This document shows positions 1 through 7,276 of a DNA stretch of 15,521 nt, piece after piece; positions within the stretch are counted from its first letter, which is position 1; every line of letters starts with the position of its first letter. The notes beneath the pieces are model-generated. The model did not search any database. It had not been told where the DNA came from and worked only from the letters and a program-made list of their open reading frames with translations. Source of the DNA: Flavobacteriaceae bacterium UBA4166 (GTDB lineage Bacteria; Bacteroidota; Bacteroidia; Flavobacteriales; Flavobacteriaceae). The position numbers and the translations under genes were made by a program. The DNA lies in contig DFVG01000009.1 of assembly GCA_002379985.1 (NCBI GenBank), positions 24,747 to 40,267 of the forward strand, given 5' to 3'.

Positions 1-13
1 AATAATAACCTCC

Positions 14-1627
14 ATGCGTCAGAAAAATTACGCCAGTTTTACTTCAGAAGTAAGCAACCAAAGGCCCGACCATATTATAATAGGTTCTGGTATTGGCGGA
101 CTAACTGCTGCGGCGTGGCTTGCAAAAGGAGGCAAAAAGGTAATGGTGCTAGAGCGACACTACGTACCGGGTGGCTTCACCCACGTATTTAAACGAAAAC
201 AAGGATTTCAATGGGATGTAGGCGTTCATTACGTTGGAAATGTTGGTGAGGAAGATTCTCTGAAAGGATTATTTGAATTTATTACCGATGGCGCCTTGGA
301 ATGGGAATCCATGGGAGATGTGTACGACGTCGCTATTATCAACGCAAAACGCTATGAATTTCGACAAGGAGAGGAAGCGTTTGCCGCACAGATGAAAGAA
401 TATTTTCCGAAGGAAATTGACGCAATTGACAACTACATCGCATTGGTAAATGCTTCCAATAAGCGAAGTGCGGCCTTCTTCCTTGAAAAAACCTTTAAGC
501 CGATCTTACAATATACGTTGGGGTATTTTTTCCGCAGGAGATTTCAAAAGTACGCGCAAAGAACGACCTATGAGGTATTGCGAGAACTCACTGACAACCA
601 AACACTTATCGCAGTTCTTTGTGCGCAATGTGGCAATTACGGACTCACTCCAAAACGAAGTAGTTTTGCAGCCCACGCGTTGGTCATTGGCCATTTTATG
701 AAAGGTGGGTATTACCCGAAAGGAGGAGCCGAGCAATTGTGGCAACGAACCATTGATACGATCAATGATAACGGAGGTTCGGTATACATTAACGCAGACG
801 TTCAAGAGATCGTGGTAGAAAAAAATCGTGTACGAGGCGTTCGCGTGGAAAACACCTTTATCCCTTGCAAAAGCGTAATCAGCAATGTGGGGGTTTTAAA
901 TACATTTCAAAAATTATTACCGAAAAAATATGCGCAACATTGCCGTGTTTCTACTTCTGAACTGGAACGCGCTACAGCACATTTTTGCTTATATGTAGGC
1001 TTGGATGCCAGCAGTGAAGCGCTCTCACTTCCAAAACATAACGTGTGGTGGTATGCTCATAACGATACGGATGCAATTATTAACGAAGCGACCCCAAAAA
1101 ATGCTCCCGAGCAATTTGCATATATTTCATTTCCTTCAGCAAAAGATCCTTATTGGGATAAAAGCCATCCCAATACCGCGACGATACAAGCCATTTCTGT
1201 AGCCCATTACGATTGGTTCAAGGCTTATGAGGAGCAACCTTGGCGCAATCGGGAAGACGCGTATAAAGAAATGAAAGAATCGTTCAAAGAAACCATGTTA
1301 GCGCGATTGTTCGAGTTGTTTCCGCAGATAGAGTCACATGTGGTCATCACGGAAGTGTCCACACCGCTCTCCACCAAGCATTTTACCAACTACCAAAAAG
1401 GAGAGATATACGGACTCGCACATACGCCAAAACGTTTTAAGTTACCTTTCTTACGTTCAGAAACAAAAATTAAAGGACTACGACTTGCCGGGCAGGATGT
1501 GACCTTGGTGGGAGTCGCCGGTGCAATGATCTCAGGCATGCTTTGCGCTACCACAATTTTGAAATTCAAATCGTGGAAACTCTTCAAGCAGATCAATGGG
1601 TTAGATTGGAAACCCGATTCAGCATAA
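14..1627 (+). CDS. FAD-dependent oxidoreductase, phytoene desaturase / retinol saturase (RetSat) type
   Basis: A 537-residue flavoprotein of the CrtI/RetSat superfamily, whose members desaturate or saturate polyenes such as carotenoids and retinol; the substrate here cannot be read from sequence. Seen: a Rossmann FAD-binding motif GSGIGG at residues 24-29, a ribose-binding acidic residue E47 at the end of the second strand, then PGGFTHVF and a WDVGVHYVG stretch (about 67-75) resembling the RetSat version of the family. The C-terminal FAD-contacting segment LAGQDVTLVGVAGAMISG lies near residues 490-510. Length suits the family (about 500-550). The ATG at 14 leaves an 18-residue lead before the FAD strand. 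No in-frame stop precedes it inside the window, so an earlier start beyond the edge is possible. It converges with the beta-helix gene across a hairpin terminator. Family is secure; reaction direction and substrate are inference. Confidence 0.88.
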   Translation: MRQKNYASFTSEVSNQRPDHIIIGSGIGGLTAAAWLAKGGKKVMVLERHYVPGGFTHVFKRKQGFQWDVGVHYVGNVGEEDSLKGLFEFITDGALEWESMGDVYDVAIINAKRYEFRQGEEAFAAQMKEYFPKEIDAIDNYIALVNASNKRSAAFFLEKTFKPILQYTLGYFFRRRFQKYAQRTTYEVLRELTDNQTLIAVLCAQCGNYGLTPKRSSFAAHALVIGHFMKGGYYPKGGAEQLWQRTIDTINDNGGSVYINADVQEIVVEKNRVRGVRVENTFIPCKSVISNVGVLNTFQKLLPKKYAQHCRVSTSELERATAHFCLYVGLDASSEALSLPKHNVWWYAHNDTDAIINEATPKNAPEQFAYISFPSAKDPYWDKSHPNTATIQAISVAHYDWFKAYEEQPWRNREDAYKEMKESFKETMLARLFELFPQIESHVVITEVSTPLSTKHFTNYQKGEIYGLAHTPKRFKLPFLRSETKIKGLRLAGQDVTLVGVAGAMISGMLCATTILKFKSWKLFKQINGLDWKPDSA

Positions 1628-1652
1628 AAAAAGCCACCTGAAGGCGGCTTTT
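1625..1652. terminator. Bidirectional hairpin terminator between convergent genes
   Basis: Stem AAGCCACC (1631-1638) pairs with GGCGGCTT (1643-1650) around a TGAA loop, with one internal A-C mismatch. A run of A precedes it and a short T run follows, so it can act as a rho-independent terminator in both directions: for the FAD oxidoreductase on the plus strand and the beta-helix gene (stop at 1676) on the minus strand. The T tract is only four bases, so strength may be modest. Confidence 0.75.
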
Positions 1653-1675
1653 ATAAAGTTAACTTTACGGAGCTA

Positions 1676-4189
1676 TTACTCTACCACTAATTTGTGAGAT
1701 GTAATAAGTCCTTCGGTTTCAACACGAACGATATACATTCCGCTGTTGAGTCCGTATAAACTAAACTCATTAATTCCCGAGGTAAGCTCTCGTTCTTTTA
1801 CCGTTTGTCCGGTGATAGAAACAATTGTCATTTTTTTCGGACCTAAAACATCGTTCGGTAGCTCTACCGTAAGATTGGTTCTCGCGGGATTCGGGTAAAT
1901 GATACTGTTTTGGATAGCTACAACATCGCCCACGCCAAAGACACCATCTAACTCAAAAGCACCCACGTCTCGTGTCCCAACAAGTGTGAAATCACGCTGA
2001 TCTTTGAACAAGTCGGCAGGATCTCCTTCGTCGATTCCAATACTTCCCGTCTGTAATGCATGAGTAAAAGTATCGCCACCGTTATCTTGAAGGGGGCCTA
2101 AAAGCGGAGTCACCTCTTCTTGGTCTGTTGCTTCTTCAGGGAAGGCATTCGTATCGTCGGTTCCGATGATATTATACCCACTAGAACTAAAATTTCCTCC
2201 AAGATCTTGGGCACTCACAGAAGTGTTTCCAGCTACAATAGAATTCTTTAACGCTGTATTTGTAATACTGAAAATTCCACCACCATCACTATCAGATGAA
2301 TTTAAAGTGACTGTAATCGCATTAGCAACGAAGGCATCATTGTTAAAAATAGCTCCTCCCCGATTGAAAGCTGTATTCGCAGAAAAGGTACTTCTACGAA
2401 GATCAAACGTACCAAAATCGTTATGAATAGCGCCTCCATCTGCAGTGGTAGCCACGTTATTAGAAAAAGTGGAAGTAATCACAATGTATGAACCTCCGTT
2501 GTTATAGAGTGCTCCACCACCGGTTCCGGCAGCCAAGTTACCATCAAAGGTCGTTCTTGAAACAATGAGTTGTGTTCCTAATTGGTTCCACAGGCCTCCT
2601 CCTTCGTTCGCGGCTTCGTTGTTGTTTACATCACTTCTATCGACTGTAATGACACTACTTTCTCCTGTCACGTGAAACGCACCACCATTTCCTGGGTTTG
2701 CTGTTCCAGCAGTTCCGTTCACATCATTCGCAATTAATTCTGAAAGGTCTATATCTAGCGTTCCGTCAATTAGTTCGATGGCACCTCCGGCACGATTTGC
2801 ACTGTTGGTGTCAAAAGTACTTTCATTAATCGTTACGGCTCCATCCACACTCAAGAGTCCTCCTCCTGAACCTGAAGTACCGGTCGCAAGGTTGTTAGAA
2901 ACGATGGTATTATTTTGAACCACTAGCGTTCCTCCATTGTTGAAGAGTCCGCCACCGCCATTATCGGCATCTGCACCTGTTGCAATATTGTTATCAACTA
3001 ATGTATTATCCACGGTCATGGTTCCAAGACTATTCCATAGTCCGCCTCCTTCACTACCTGCCGTGTTACCGGTAACGGTAGCATTCAAGATGTTGGCATT
3101 TCCATCACCCGTTATGTGAAGTCCGCCTCCGTTTCCGGGACTGGTAAAGGTTTCATTGTTAGACAACGTGGCTCCATTGATGATAATAGTCGTAGCAGCC
3201 CCTGAAACATCTTCAATACCTCCTCCGGCGCGGTTTGAGGTATTGCCTGTTATGGTGGCCTCATTAATCGTAAGCATTCCTCCCACGTCATTTAGGATTC
3301 CACCTCCGGAACCGGAAGCACCATCTGCGTCATTATTAGAAATAACAACACCATTAATAATTTCCACCGTTCCGCTTAAATTGTAAACGCCACCACCACC
3401 TTGGTCGGCAGCATCACCACTTGCGGAATTTCCATCAATTTCCGAAGCATCAATCGTCATCATTCCAGAACCATTCCATAGTCCGCCTCCTTCGGCCGCA
3501 GCAACATTGTCATTTACGGTTCCCCCAATGATCATGGCATCTCCTGCTCCCGTAATATGTAGTCCGCCTCCGTTTCCGGGACTCGCGGTTGCCGGAGCAA
3601 CTCCCGCATTATTATTGTCTAAAGTAACATTGTCTAATGTGATGGCAAGTCCGGCGCCTGAGTTATCTTCAATTCCTCCCCCAGCTCGGTTTGCTTGGTT
3701 TCCGGAAATATCAGTATCAGTTGCAGTTAGTGTTGCGCCAGCATCTACAAAGATTCCCCCTCCGGAACCTGAAGAGCCGCTTGCGATATTATCGGTAATT
3801 GCACAGCCCTCCAAAGATAGATCTGCACCGGCTACAAAAATTCCGCCTCCATCTTCGGCATCACCGTTTATAATGTTAAGATTGGTAAATGTTACCGGAC
3901 CTGCAGTAATGTTAAAGGCACGACCATTTCCATCGGCATCAATAATTGTATTGACTATAGGAGAACCCGTGATGGTCAATTCCTTATCGATTATAAGTTC
4001 ACTGTCTAAGGTAACCAATAATACTGCGGCAGAGAATGTCACTTCACCACCTGCGGGTGTATCTGCAATTTCAGCACGCAACGTTCCATCAGAACCGTCA
4101 TCGGCTCCACTGGTAACCAGCTGTGCGTTGGATGTCTGACTCGCAAGAAGGCCGAAAGCCATTGCAAGTAAAAAAGTAATCTTTTTCAT
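1676..4189 (-). CDS. T9SS-exported right-handed beta-helix surface protein (choice-of-anchor Q / Pmp-like)
   Basis: An 837-residue secreted protein. Residues 1-22 are a signal peptide ending SNA before Q23. Residues about 105-650 are a chain of roughly 25-35 residue rungs, each with a GGG(I/L)xN-type turn and an N-rich xNNxA turn, as in polymorphic outer-membrane protein and parallel beta-helix families. Five rung types recur in fixed order, giving a 147-152 residue super-repeat (see the repeat entry). Residues about 700-746 (DNGGDTFTHAL to RDVGAFE) match the choice-of-anchor Q module. Residues about 763-837 are a type A T9SS sorting domain with YPNP, VSITGQ and SGMYIVRV motifs, so the protein should cross the outer membrane by T9SS and be anchored or released. 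The biological role is unknown; adhesion or matrix binding would be a guess. The gene is last in the leftward block and lies 145 bases after the flavoprotein gene, probably with its own promoter. Confidence 0.9.
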   Translation of the reverse strand: MKKITFLLAMAFGLLASQTSNAQLVTSGADDGSDGTLRAEIADTPAGGEVTFSAAVLLVTLDSELIIDKELTITGSPIVNTIIDADGNGRAFNITAGPVTFTNLNIINGDAEDGGGIFVAGADLSLEGCAITDNIASGSSGSGGGIFVDAGATLTATDTDISGNQANRAGGGIEDNSGAGLAITLDNVTLDNNNAGVAPATASPGNGGGLHITGAGDAMIIGGTVNDNVAAAEGGGLWNGSGMMTIDASEIDGNSASGDAADQGGGGVYNLSGTVEIINGVVISNNDADGASGSGGGILNDVGGMLTINEATITGNTSNRAGGGIEDVSGAATTIIINGATLSNNETFTSPGNGGGLHITGDGNANILNATVTGNTAGSEGGGLWNSLGTMTVDNTLVDNNIATGADADNGGGGLFNNGGTLVVQNNTIVSNNLATGTSGSGGGLLSVDGAVTINESTFDTNSANRAGGAIELIDGTLDIDLSELIANDVNGTAGTANPGNGGAFHVTGESSVITVDRSDVNNNEAANEGGGLWNQLGTQLIVSRTTFDGNLAAGTGGGALYNNGGSYIVITSTFSNNVATTADGGAIHNDFGTFDLRRSTFSANTAFNRGGAIFNNDAFVANAITVTLNSSDSDGGGIFSITNTALKNSIVAGNTSVSAQDLGGNFSSSGYNIIGTDDTNAFPEEATDQEEVTPLLGPLQDNGGDTFTHALQTGSIGIDEGDPADLFKDQRDFTLVGTRDVGAFELDGVFGVGDVVAIQNSIIYPNPARTNLTVELPNDVLGPKKMTIVSITGQTVKERELTSGINEFSLYGLNSGMYIVRVETEGLITSHKLVVE
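2447..3769 (-). repeat. Tandem higher-order repeat, three periods of about 441-456 bp inside the beta-helix gene
   Basis: Residues 141-292, 293-439 and 440-581 each contain the same ordered set of rung signatures: GSGGG, then NRAGGGIE, then PGNGGGLHITG, then EGGGLWN, then GGGG(V/L)(Y/F)N. The NR dipeptide falls at 167, 319 and 465, with a degenerate fourth copy at 609. The EGGGLWN glutamate falls at 233, 380 and 529. DNA similarity is still visible: a near-identical stretch starting AGTCCGCCTCCG occurs at 3120 and 3561 (441 bp apart), with a diverged third copy 444 bp further left. The third period and the partial fourth are clearly more diverged than the first two. Confidence 0.85.
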
Positions 4190-4213
4190 AGTTTATAATT
4201 TTTTAGGTGTCTT

Positions 4214-4243
4214 ATTATATAAACTACGGGATAGGATTGACAA
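4214..4243 (-). promoter_or_regulatory. Possible sigma70-like promoter for the beta-helix gene
   Basis: Reading leftward, TTGTCA (4243-4238) and TATAAT (4219-4214) are separated by 18 bases and sit about 25 bases before the ATG at 4189. This resembles the textbook sigma70 layout rather than the flavobacterial TAnnTTTG signal; I found no TAnnTTTG in the 145-base gap. A+T-rich DNA gives such matches by chance, so the call is weak. Confidence 0.3.
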
Positions 4244-4264
4244 CGGTTTTTTACACACCGTTGT
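4240..4264. repeat. Inverted repeat, 7-bp arms, in the leader of the beta-helix gene
   Basis: ACAACGG (4240-4246) and CCGTTGT (4258-4264) are perfect inverted arms around an 11-base spacer. It partly overlaps the candidate -35 of the beta-helix promoter, so it could be an operator or a stem-loop. It has no following T run in the leftward direction, which argues against a simple terminator for the flavoprotein gene. Confidence 0.4.
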
Positions 4265-4292
4265 TTAACAGCGAATTAACGTGAACTGTTAA
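4265..4292. repeat. Second inverted repeat, 7-bp arms, directly next to the first
   Basis: TTAACAG (4265-4271) and CTGTTAA (4286-4292) are perfect inverted arms around a 14-base spacer and abut the neighbouring inverted repeat. Together the two fill 4240-4292 between the flavoprotein stop and the beta-helix start. Function is unknown. Confidence 0.35.
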
Positions 4293-4334
4293 GCTAAGCA
4301 TAAGAGGGAGGTAAAATGAGGCGAAAAGGTTTTG

Positions 4335-5276
4335 CTATAGTGACGGAATGCTTGTTTTGGCTTCGTTGAATTCGCATATCATATTTTCTACAATTGTTGC
4401 AGCCGGTAAAATGTCATGTATCAATCCGGCAATTTGCCCAATCTCCAATTCTCCTTCTTCAAGGTCACCTTCAAACATACCACGTTTTGCCCGTGCTCTG
4501 CCCAAAAGTTTTTGAAGGTCTTCTTTTGTTGGCTGTTGAGTGTACAATTGCATCACATCTTCAAAGAACTTGTTTTTCAAAAGTCGTACCGGAGCCAGTT
4601 CCTTTAAGGTTAGTTGCGTAGCGCCTTCTTGTGCAGCAACCACTTGTTCTTTGAAAGCACGATGTGAGGAGGCTTCTTCCGAAGCCACAAACCGGCTACC
4701 AACTTGCACGGCATCCGCGCCTAAGACCATTGCCGCTAACATTCCCTTTCCGGTAGCAATACCTCCGGCAGCGATCAACGGAATGTCAATTTTTTCTTTT
4801 ACCATCGGAATGAGTGTGAACGTAGTCGTTTCTTCTCGACCGTTATGTCCACCAGCTTCAAAGCCTTCGGCCACAACCGCATCAACTCCGGCTTCTTGTG
4901 CTTTCATGGCAAACTTTACGCTACTTACGACATGCACTACAGAGATTCCGTTTTCCTTTAAAAATGCTGTATAGGTTTTTGGATTTCCTGCGGAAGTAAA
5001 TACGATCTTTACTCCTTCGTCTACAATGATCTTCATGATCTTGTCGATATCAGGATAGAGCATCGGGACATTGACCCCAAAGGGTTTATCAGTTGCTTTC
5101 TTGCATTTCTGAATATGCTCTCGTAATACTTCCGGATACATACTTCCGGCTCCAAGGAGTCCTAATCCTCCTGCATTACTCACCGCACTTGCCAGACGCC
5201 AACCGCTATTCCAGATCATTCCGGCTTGAATTAGTGGATATCGAATGGAGAAAAGATCGGTAATTCTGTTAGGCAT
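4335..5276 (-). CDS. Nitronate monooxygenase / FabK-type FMN flavoprotein
   Basis: A 313-residue TIM-barrel FMN enzyme of the nitronate monooxygenase (2-nitropropane dioxygenase) family, expected to be cytoplasmic. Seen: N-terminal RYPLIQAGM flavin-contact segment (12-20), the family active-site motif EAGGHNG with H144, an FMN-phosphate loop AAGGIATG (169-176) and GADAVQVGSRF (186-196). In nitronate monooxygenases the His acts as general base on alkyl nitronates; the enoyl-ACP reductase FabK shares the barrel and a similar EAGGH motif, so the sequence alone does not fully separate them. The ATG shares its A with the TAA of the protease gene upstream (TAATG at 5278-5274), implying translational coupling. 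Its tie to the protease looks transcriptional rather than biochemical. Family is secure, exact reaction less so. Confidence 0.87.
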   Translation of the reverse strand: MPNRITDLFSIRYPLIQAGMIWNSGWRLASAVSNAGGLGLLGAGSMYPEVLREHIQKCKKATDKPFGVNVPMLYPDIDKIMKIIVDEGVKIVFTSAGNPKTYTAFLKENGISVVHVVSSVKFAMKAQEAGVDAVVAEGFEAGGHNGREETTTFTLIPMVKEKIDIPLIAAGGIATGKGMLAAMVLGADAVQVGSRFVASEEASSHRAFKEQVVAAQEGATQLTLKELAPVRLLKNKFFEDVMQLYTQQPTKEDLQKLLGRARAKRGMFEGDLEEGELEIGQIAGLIHDILPAATIVENMICEFNEAKTSIPSL

Positions 5277-7264
5277 TATTGTTTGATGATTTTGAAAGTA
5301 TTGCTGTTTTCCGAAGCACGAACCGTAAGCAAATACATTCCTTTTGGAAAGGAGTTCATAGTGATTACAGGAGTACTTCGAGTTATTTCTTGCTCTAAAA
5401 CAACTTGCCCTGTAATACTTACTATGACAATCGAGGCTTCATTTAGGTTGGCAGGAAAAGAAAGCGTTAGTTGATCTTGCACCGGGTTCGGATAGATCGC
5501 AAAATAGTTTTCCAGATATTGGTCTTCTATAGAAAAATTTTGCAACGCATCATAGGCTTCTTCAAAATCAGGAATACCATATCCCATTTCATCTGTAGGA
5601 TTTTCAAACAAACTAGAGGCTTCTCGAATGATCTGCATCAATTCGGTATTGGTAGTTTCCGGGCGCGCTTGCCATAGACAGGCGATCACACCGGCACTAA
5701 TGGGAGAACTGAATGACGTCCCGTTGCTGAACGAAACATTACCCGAAGAATTGATCACCGCTGCATCGACTCCTTGTGCCATGATATCCGGCTTGATCCT
5801 ACCATCTACGGTAGGCCCGTGAGAACTGAAACTCGCATAATTTCCGGAAGGGTCTACCGCTCCAACCGACAATACTCCGGGGGCATCAGCGGGTGTCGCT
5901 ACAGTACCAAATCCGTTGCCATCATTTCCTGCGGAAGTGACCAATAACATCCCTTTGTCTAACGCATGGTTCGCTCCTCTTGCGGCGAAAGTGGTCTGCC
6001 CATCCAGATCTTCGTAAGAGTGATCATAATTTGGATTGTCATAATCTTGGTACCCTAAGGAAGTATTCACCACATCCACCCCCAAGCTATCGGCACGTTC
6101 TAAGGCTTCTACCCAATAGGCTTCTTCAACAGGAACTTCCGTAGGAGAAAATTCTGTTCTGAACAAATAGAAAGAGGCTTGCGGTGCGGTGCCCACAAAT
6201 TGTCCATCCATAAAACCTCCAATATCGCTAAAGGTTCTAGTTCCATGCGATCCTGTTCCGGTAACATCTGTTTGTCTTCCCACGAAATCATAAGTACCTA
6301 ACAAACGCCCTTCAGAAACAATGTCAGAAAATGCCGGAATAGAAGTAATGTTTGGAAAACCGCTGTCCATCACGGCTACGATCATTCCATCGCCGGTAAG
6401 ATCTTGCTCGTGTAAAAAATCACCCTTTAACATAGTAATCTGGTTGGTCGCCGCACCGTAGTCATACTCAATGCGGCTCGTTTTTTCGGCTTCAAATTTT
6501 GGGCTCTTCTGTTTCGGCTGCGGTAAGAAATTTAAGTCTTTATCGGCATATTCCACGGCAACCACAAAACTTTCATCTAACAACGCATCAATATCGGGCT
6601 GTGTACCTTGTACATACACGCAGTTCATCCATTTGGATTTTGCCAATACTGTGATTCCGGCAGTGTTTTTCACCTGATCAATATAATTTTCGTTCACCGG
6701 GACATCCCGTTCATCAATGATCACTCCATGAAGATCTTTTCTGTCAATGGCTTCTTGTGTAAGAATGGTCAATGGATTCGCAATAGCGGTAGCCACATCT
6801 TCTTTATCCGCGAAAAATACCCAAGCGTCTTCAATTCCCCCGGAATTCAATAATACTATTGTGGGATCATCTTCAAAAAAACTATTATTATCAGACAAGC
6901 TAGTAACCATTCCTCCTCCAGCTGTCATTCCTGAAACTGTTGCTTGATTTATAACACGTCCTTCATCAATATCAGCTTGTGTAATCGTATAAATAGCTAC
7001 AAATGAGCTTGCATCTGTTTCATCTGGTAGGAGTTCAATGGGGCCTCCCGTAACCATTACTAAGGGGTCACTAATGTCTATATTTGATAAAGTTTCAACC
7101 CCTGTATTTTTAACCATGAAATTATAGGAGATTGTTTCATTTACATCAGCAACTCCGTTTCCGTTACCGTCGTTAAAGGTTCCGGATTTAATGAGACTTA
7201 TGTCCCCCTGTGAAAAAGAAACGGCGGTAGAAAGAATTAATATGGAAAGTAAAAAATATTTCAT
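5276..7264 (-). CDS. T9SS-exported subtilisin-like (S8) serine protease with an extra N-terminal Ig-like domain
   Basis: A 662-residue secreted protease. Order of parts: signal peptide 1-18 (ends SFS before Q19); a DUF11/DUF7507-like Ig-fold domain, about 20-137, with NDGNGNGVADVNETISY and NQATVSG; a propeptide-like region, about 146-245, from AWVFFADK through SKWMNCVYV, which in many Bacteroidetes S8 proteases directly follows the signal peptide; the S8 catalytic domain, about 290-575; and a type A T9SS sorting domain, about 588-662 (YPNP, VSITGQ, KGMYLLTV). The triad is intact: D300 (MDSG), H340 (GSHGT), S517 (GTSFSSP), with oxyanion N447 (SAGNDG). It should be an active, surface-attached or released endoprotease. 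The stop overlaps the next gene's ATG by one base; mnmA ends 12 bases upstream. The N-terminal extra domain is A+T-richer than the rest, suggesting later acquisition. Confidence 0.93.
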   Translation of the reverse strand: MKYFLLSILILSTAVSFSQGDISLIKSGTFNDGNGNGVADVNETISYNFMVKNTGVETLSNIDISDPLVMVTGGPIELLPDETDASSFVAIYTITQADIDEGRVINQATVSGMTAGGGMVTSLSDNNSFFEDDPTIVLLNSGGIEDAWVFFADKEDVATAIANPLTILTQEAIDRKDLHGVIIDERDVPVNENYIDQVKNTAGITVLAKSKWMNCVYVQGTQPDIDALLDESFVVAVEYADKDLNFLPQPKQKSPKFEAEKTSRIEYDYGAATNQITMLKGDFLHEQDLTGDGMIVAVMDSGFPNITSIPAFSDIVSEGRLLGTYDFVGRQTDVTGTGSHGTRTFSDIGGFMDGQFVGTAPQASFYLFRTEFSPTEVPVEEAYWVEALERADSLGVDVVNTSLGYQDYDNPNYDHSYEDLDGQTTFAARGANHALDKGMLLVTSAGNDGNGFGTVATPADAPGVLSVGAVDPSGNYASFSSHGPTVDGRIKPDIMAQGVDAAVINSSGNVSFSNGTSFSSPISAGVIACLWQARPETTNTELMQIIREASSLFENPTDEMGYGIPDFEEAYDALQNFSIEDQYLENYFAIYPNPVQDQLTLSFPANLNEASIVIVSITGQVVLEQEITRSTPVITMNSFPKGMYLLTVRASENSNTFKIIKQ

Positions 7265-7276
7265 ACAGGTCTTATT

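Noticed and set aside
1654..1667. 14-base perfect palindrome TAAAGTTAACTTTA next to the terminator
   Set aside because: Short, A+T-rich, lies beside the terminator hairpin between convergent genes where an operator is not expected; likely chance.
2447..3769. Regularly spaced DNA repeats that could suggest a CRISPR array or intergenic satellite
   Set aside because: The period is about 441-456 bp, a multiple of three, and the repeats are in frame with a continuous coding sequence, so they are protein repeats.
3507..4139. A 210-codon open frame antisense to the beta-helix gene, plus shorter ones at 2166-2426, 2937-3119 and 3156-3386
   Set aside because: The Gly-rich sense repeats (GGN) read as NCC on the other strand and rarely give stops. 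The products are Pro/Ser-rich low complexity with no recognisable family, and the sense gene is clear.
4540..4974. A 144-codon frame antisense to the nitronate monooxygenase gene
   Set aside because: It lies wholly inside a well-conserved enzyme gene and its translation (Ala/Ser/Thr-rich) shows no family features.
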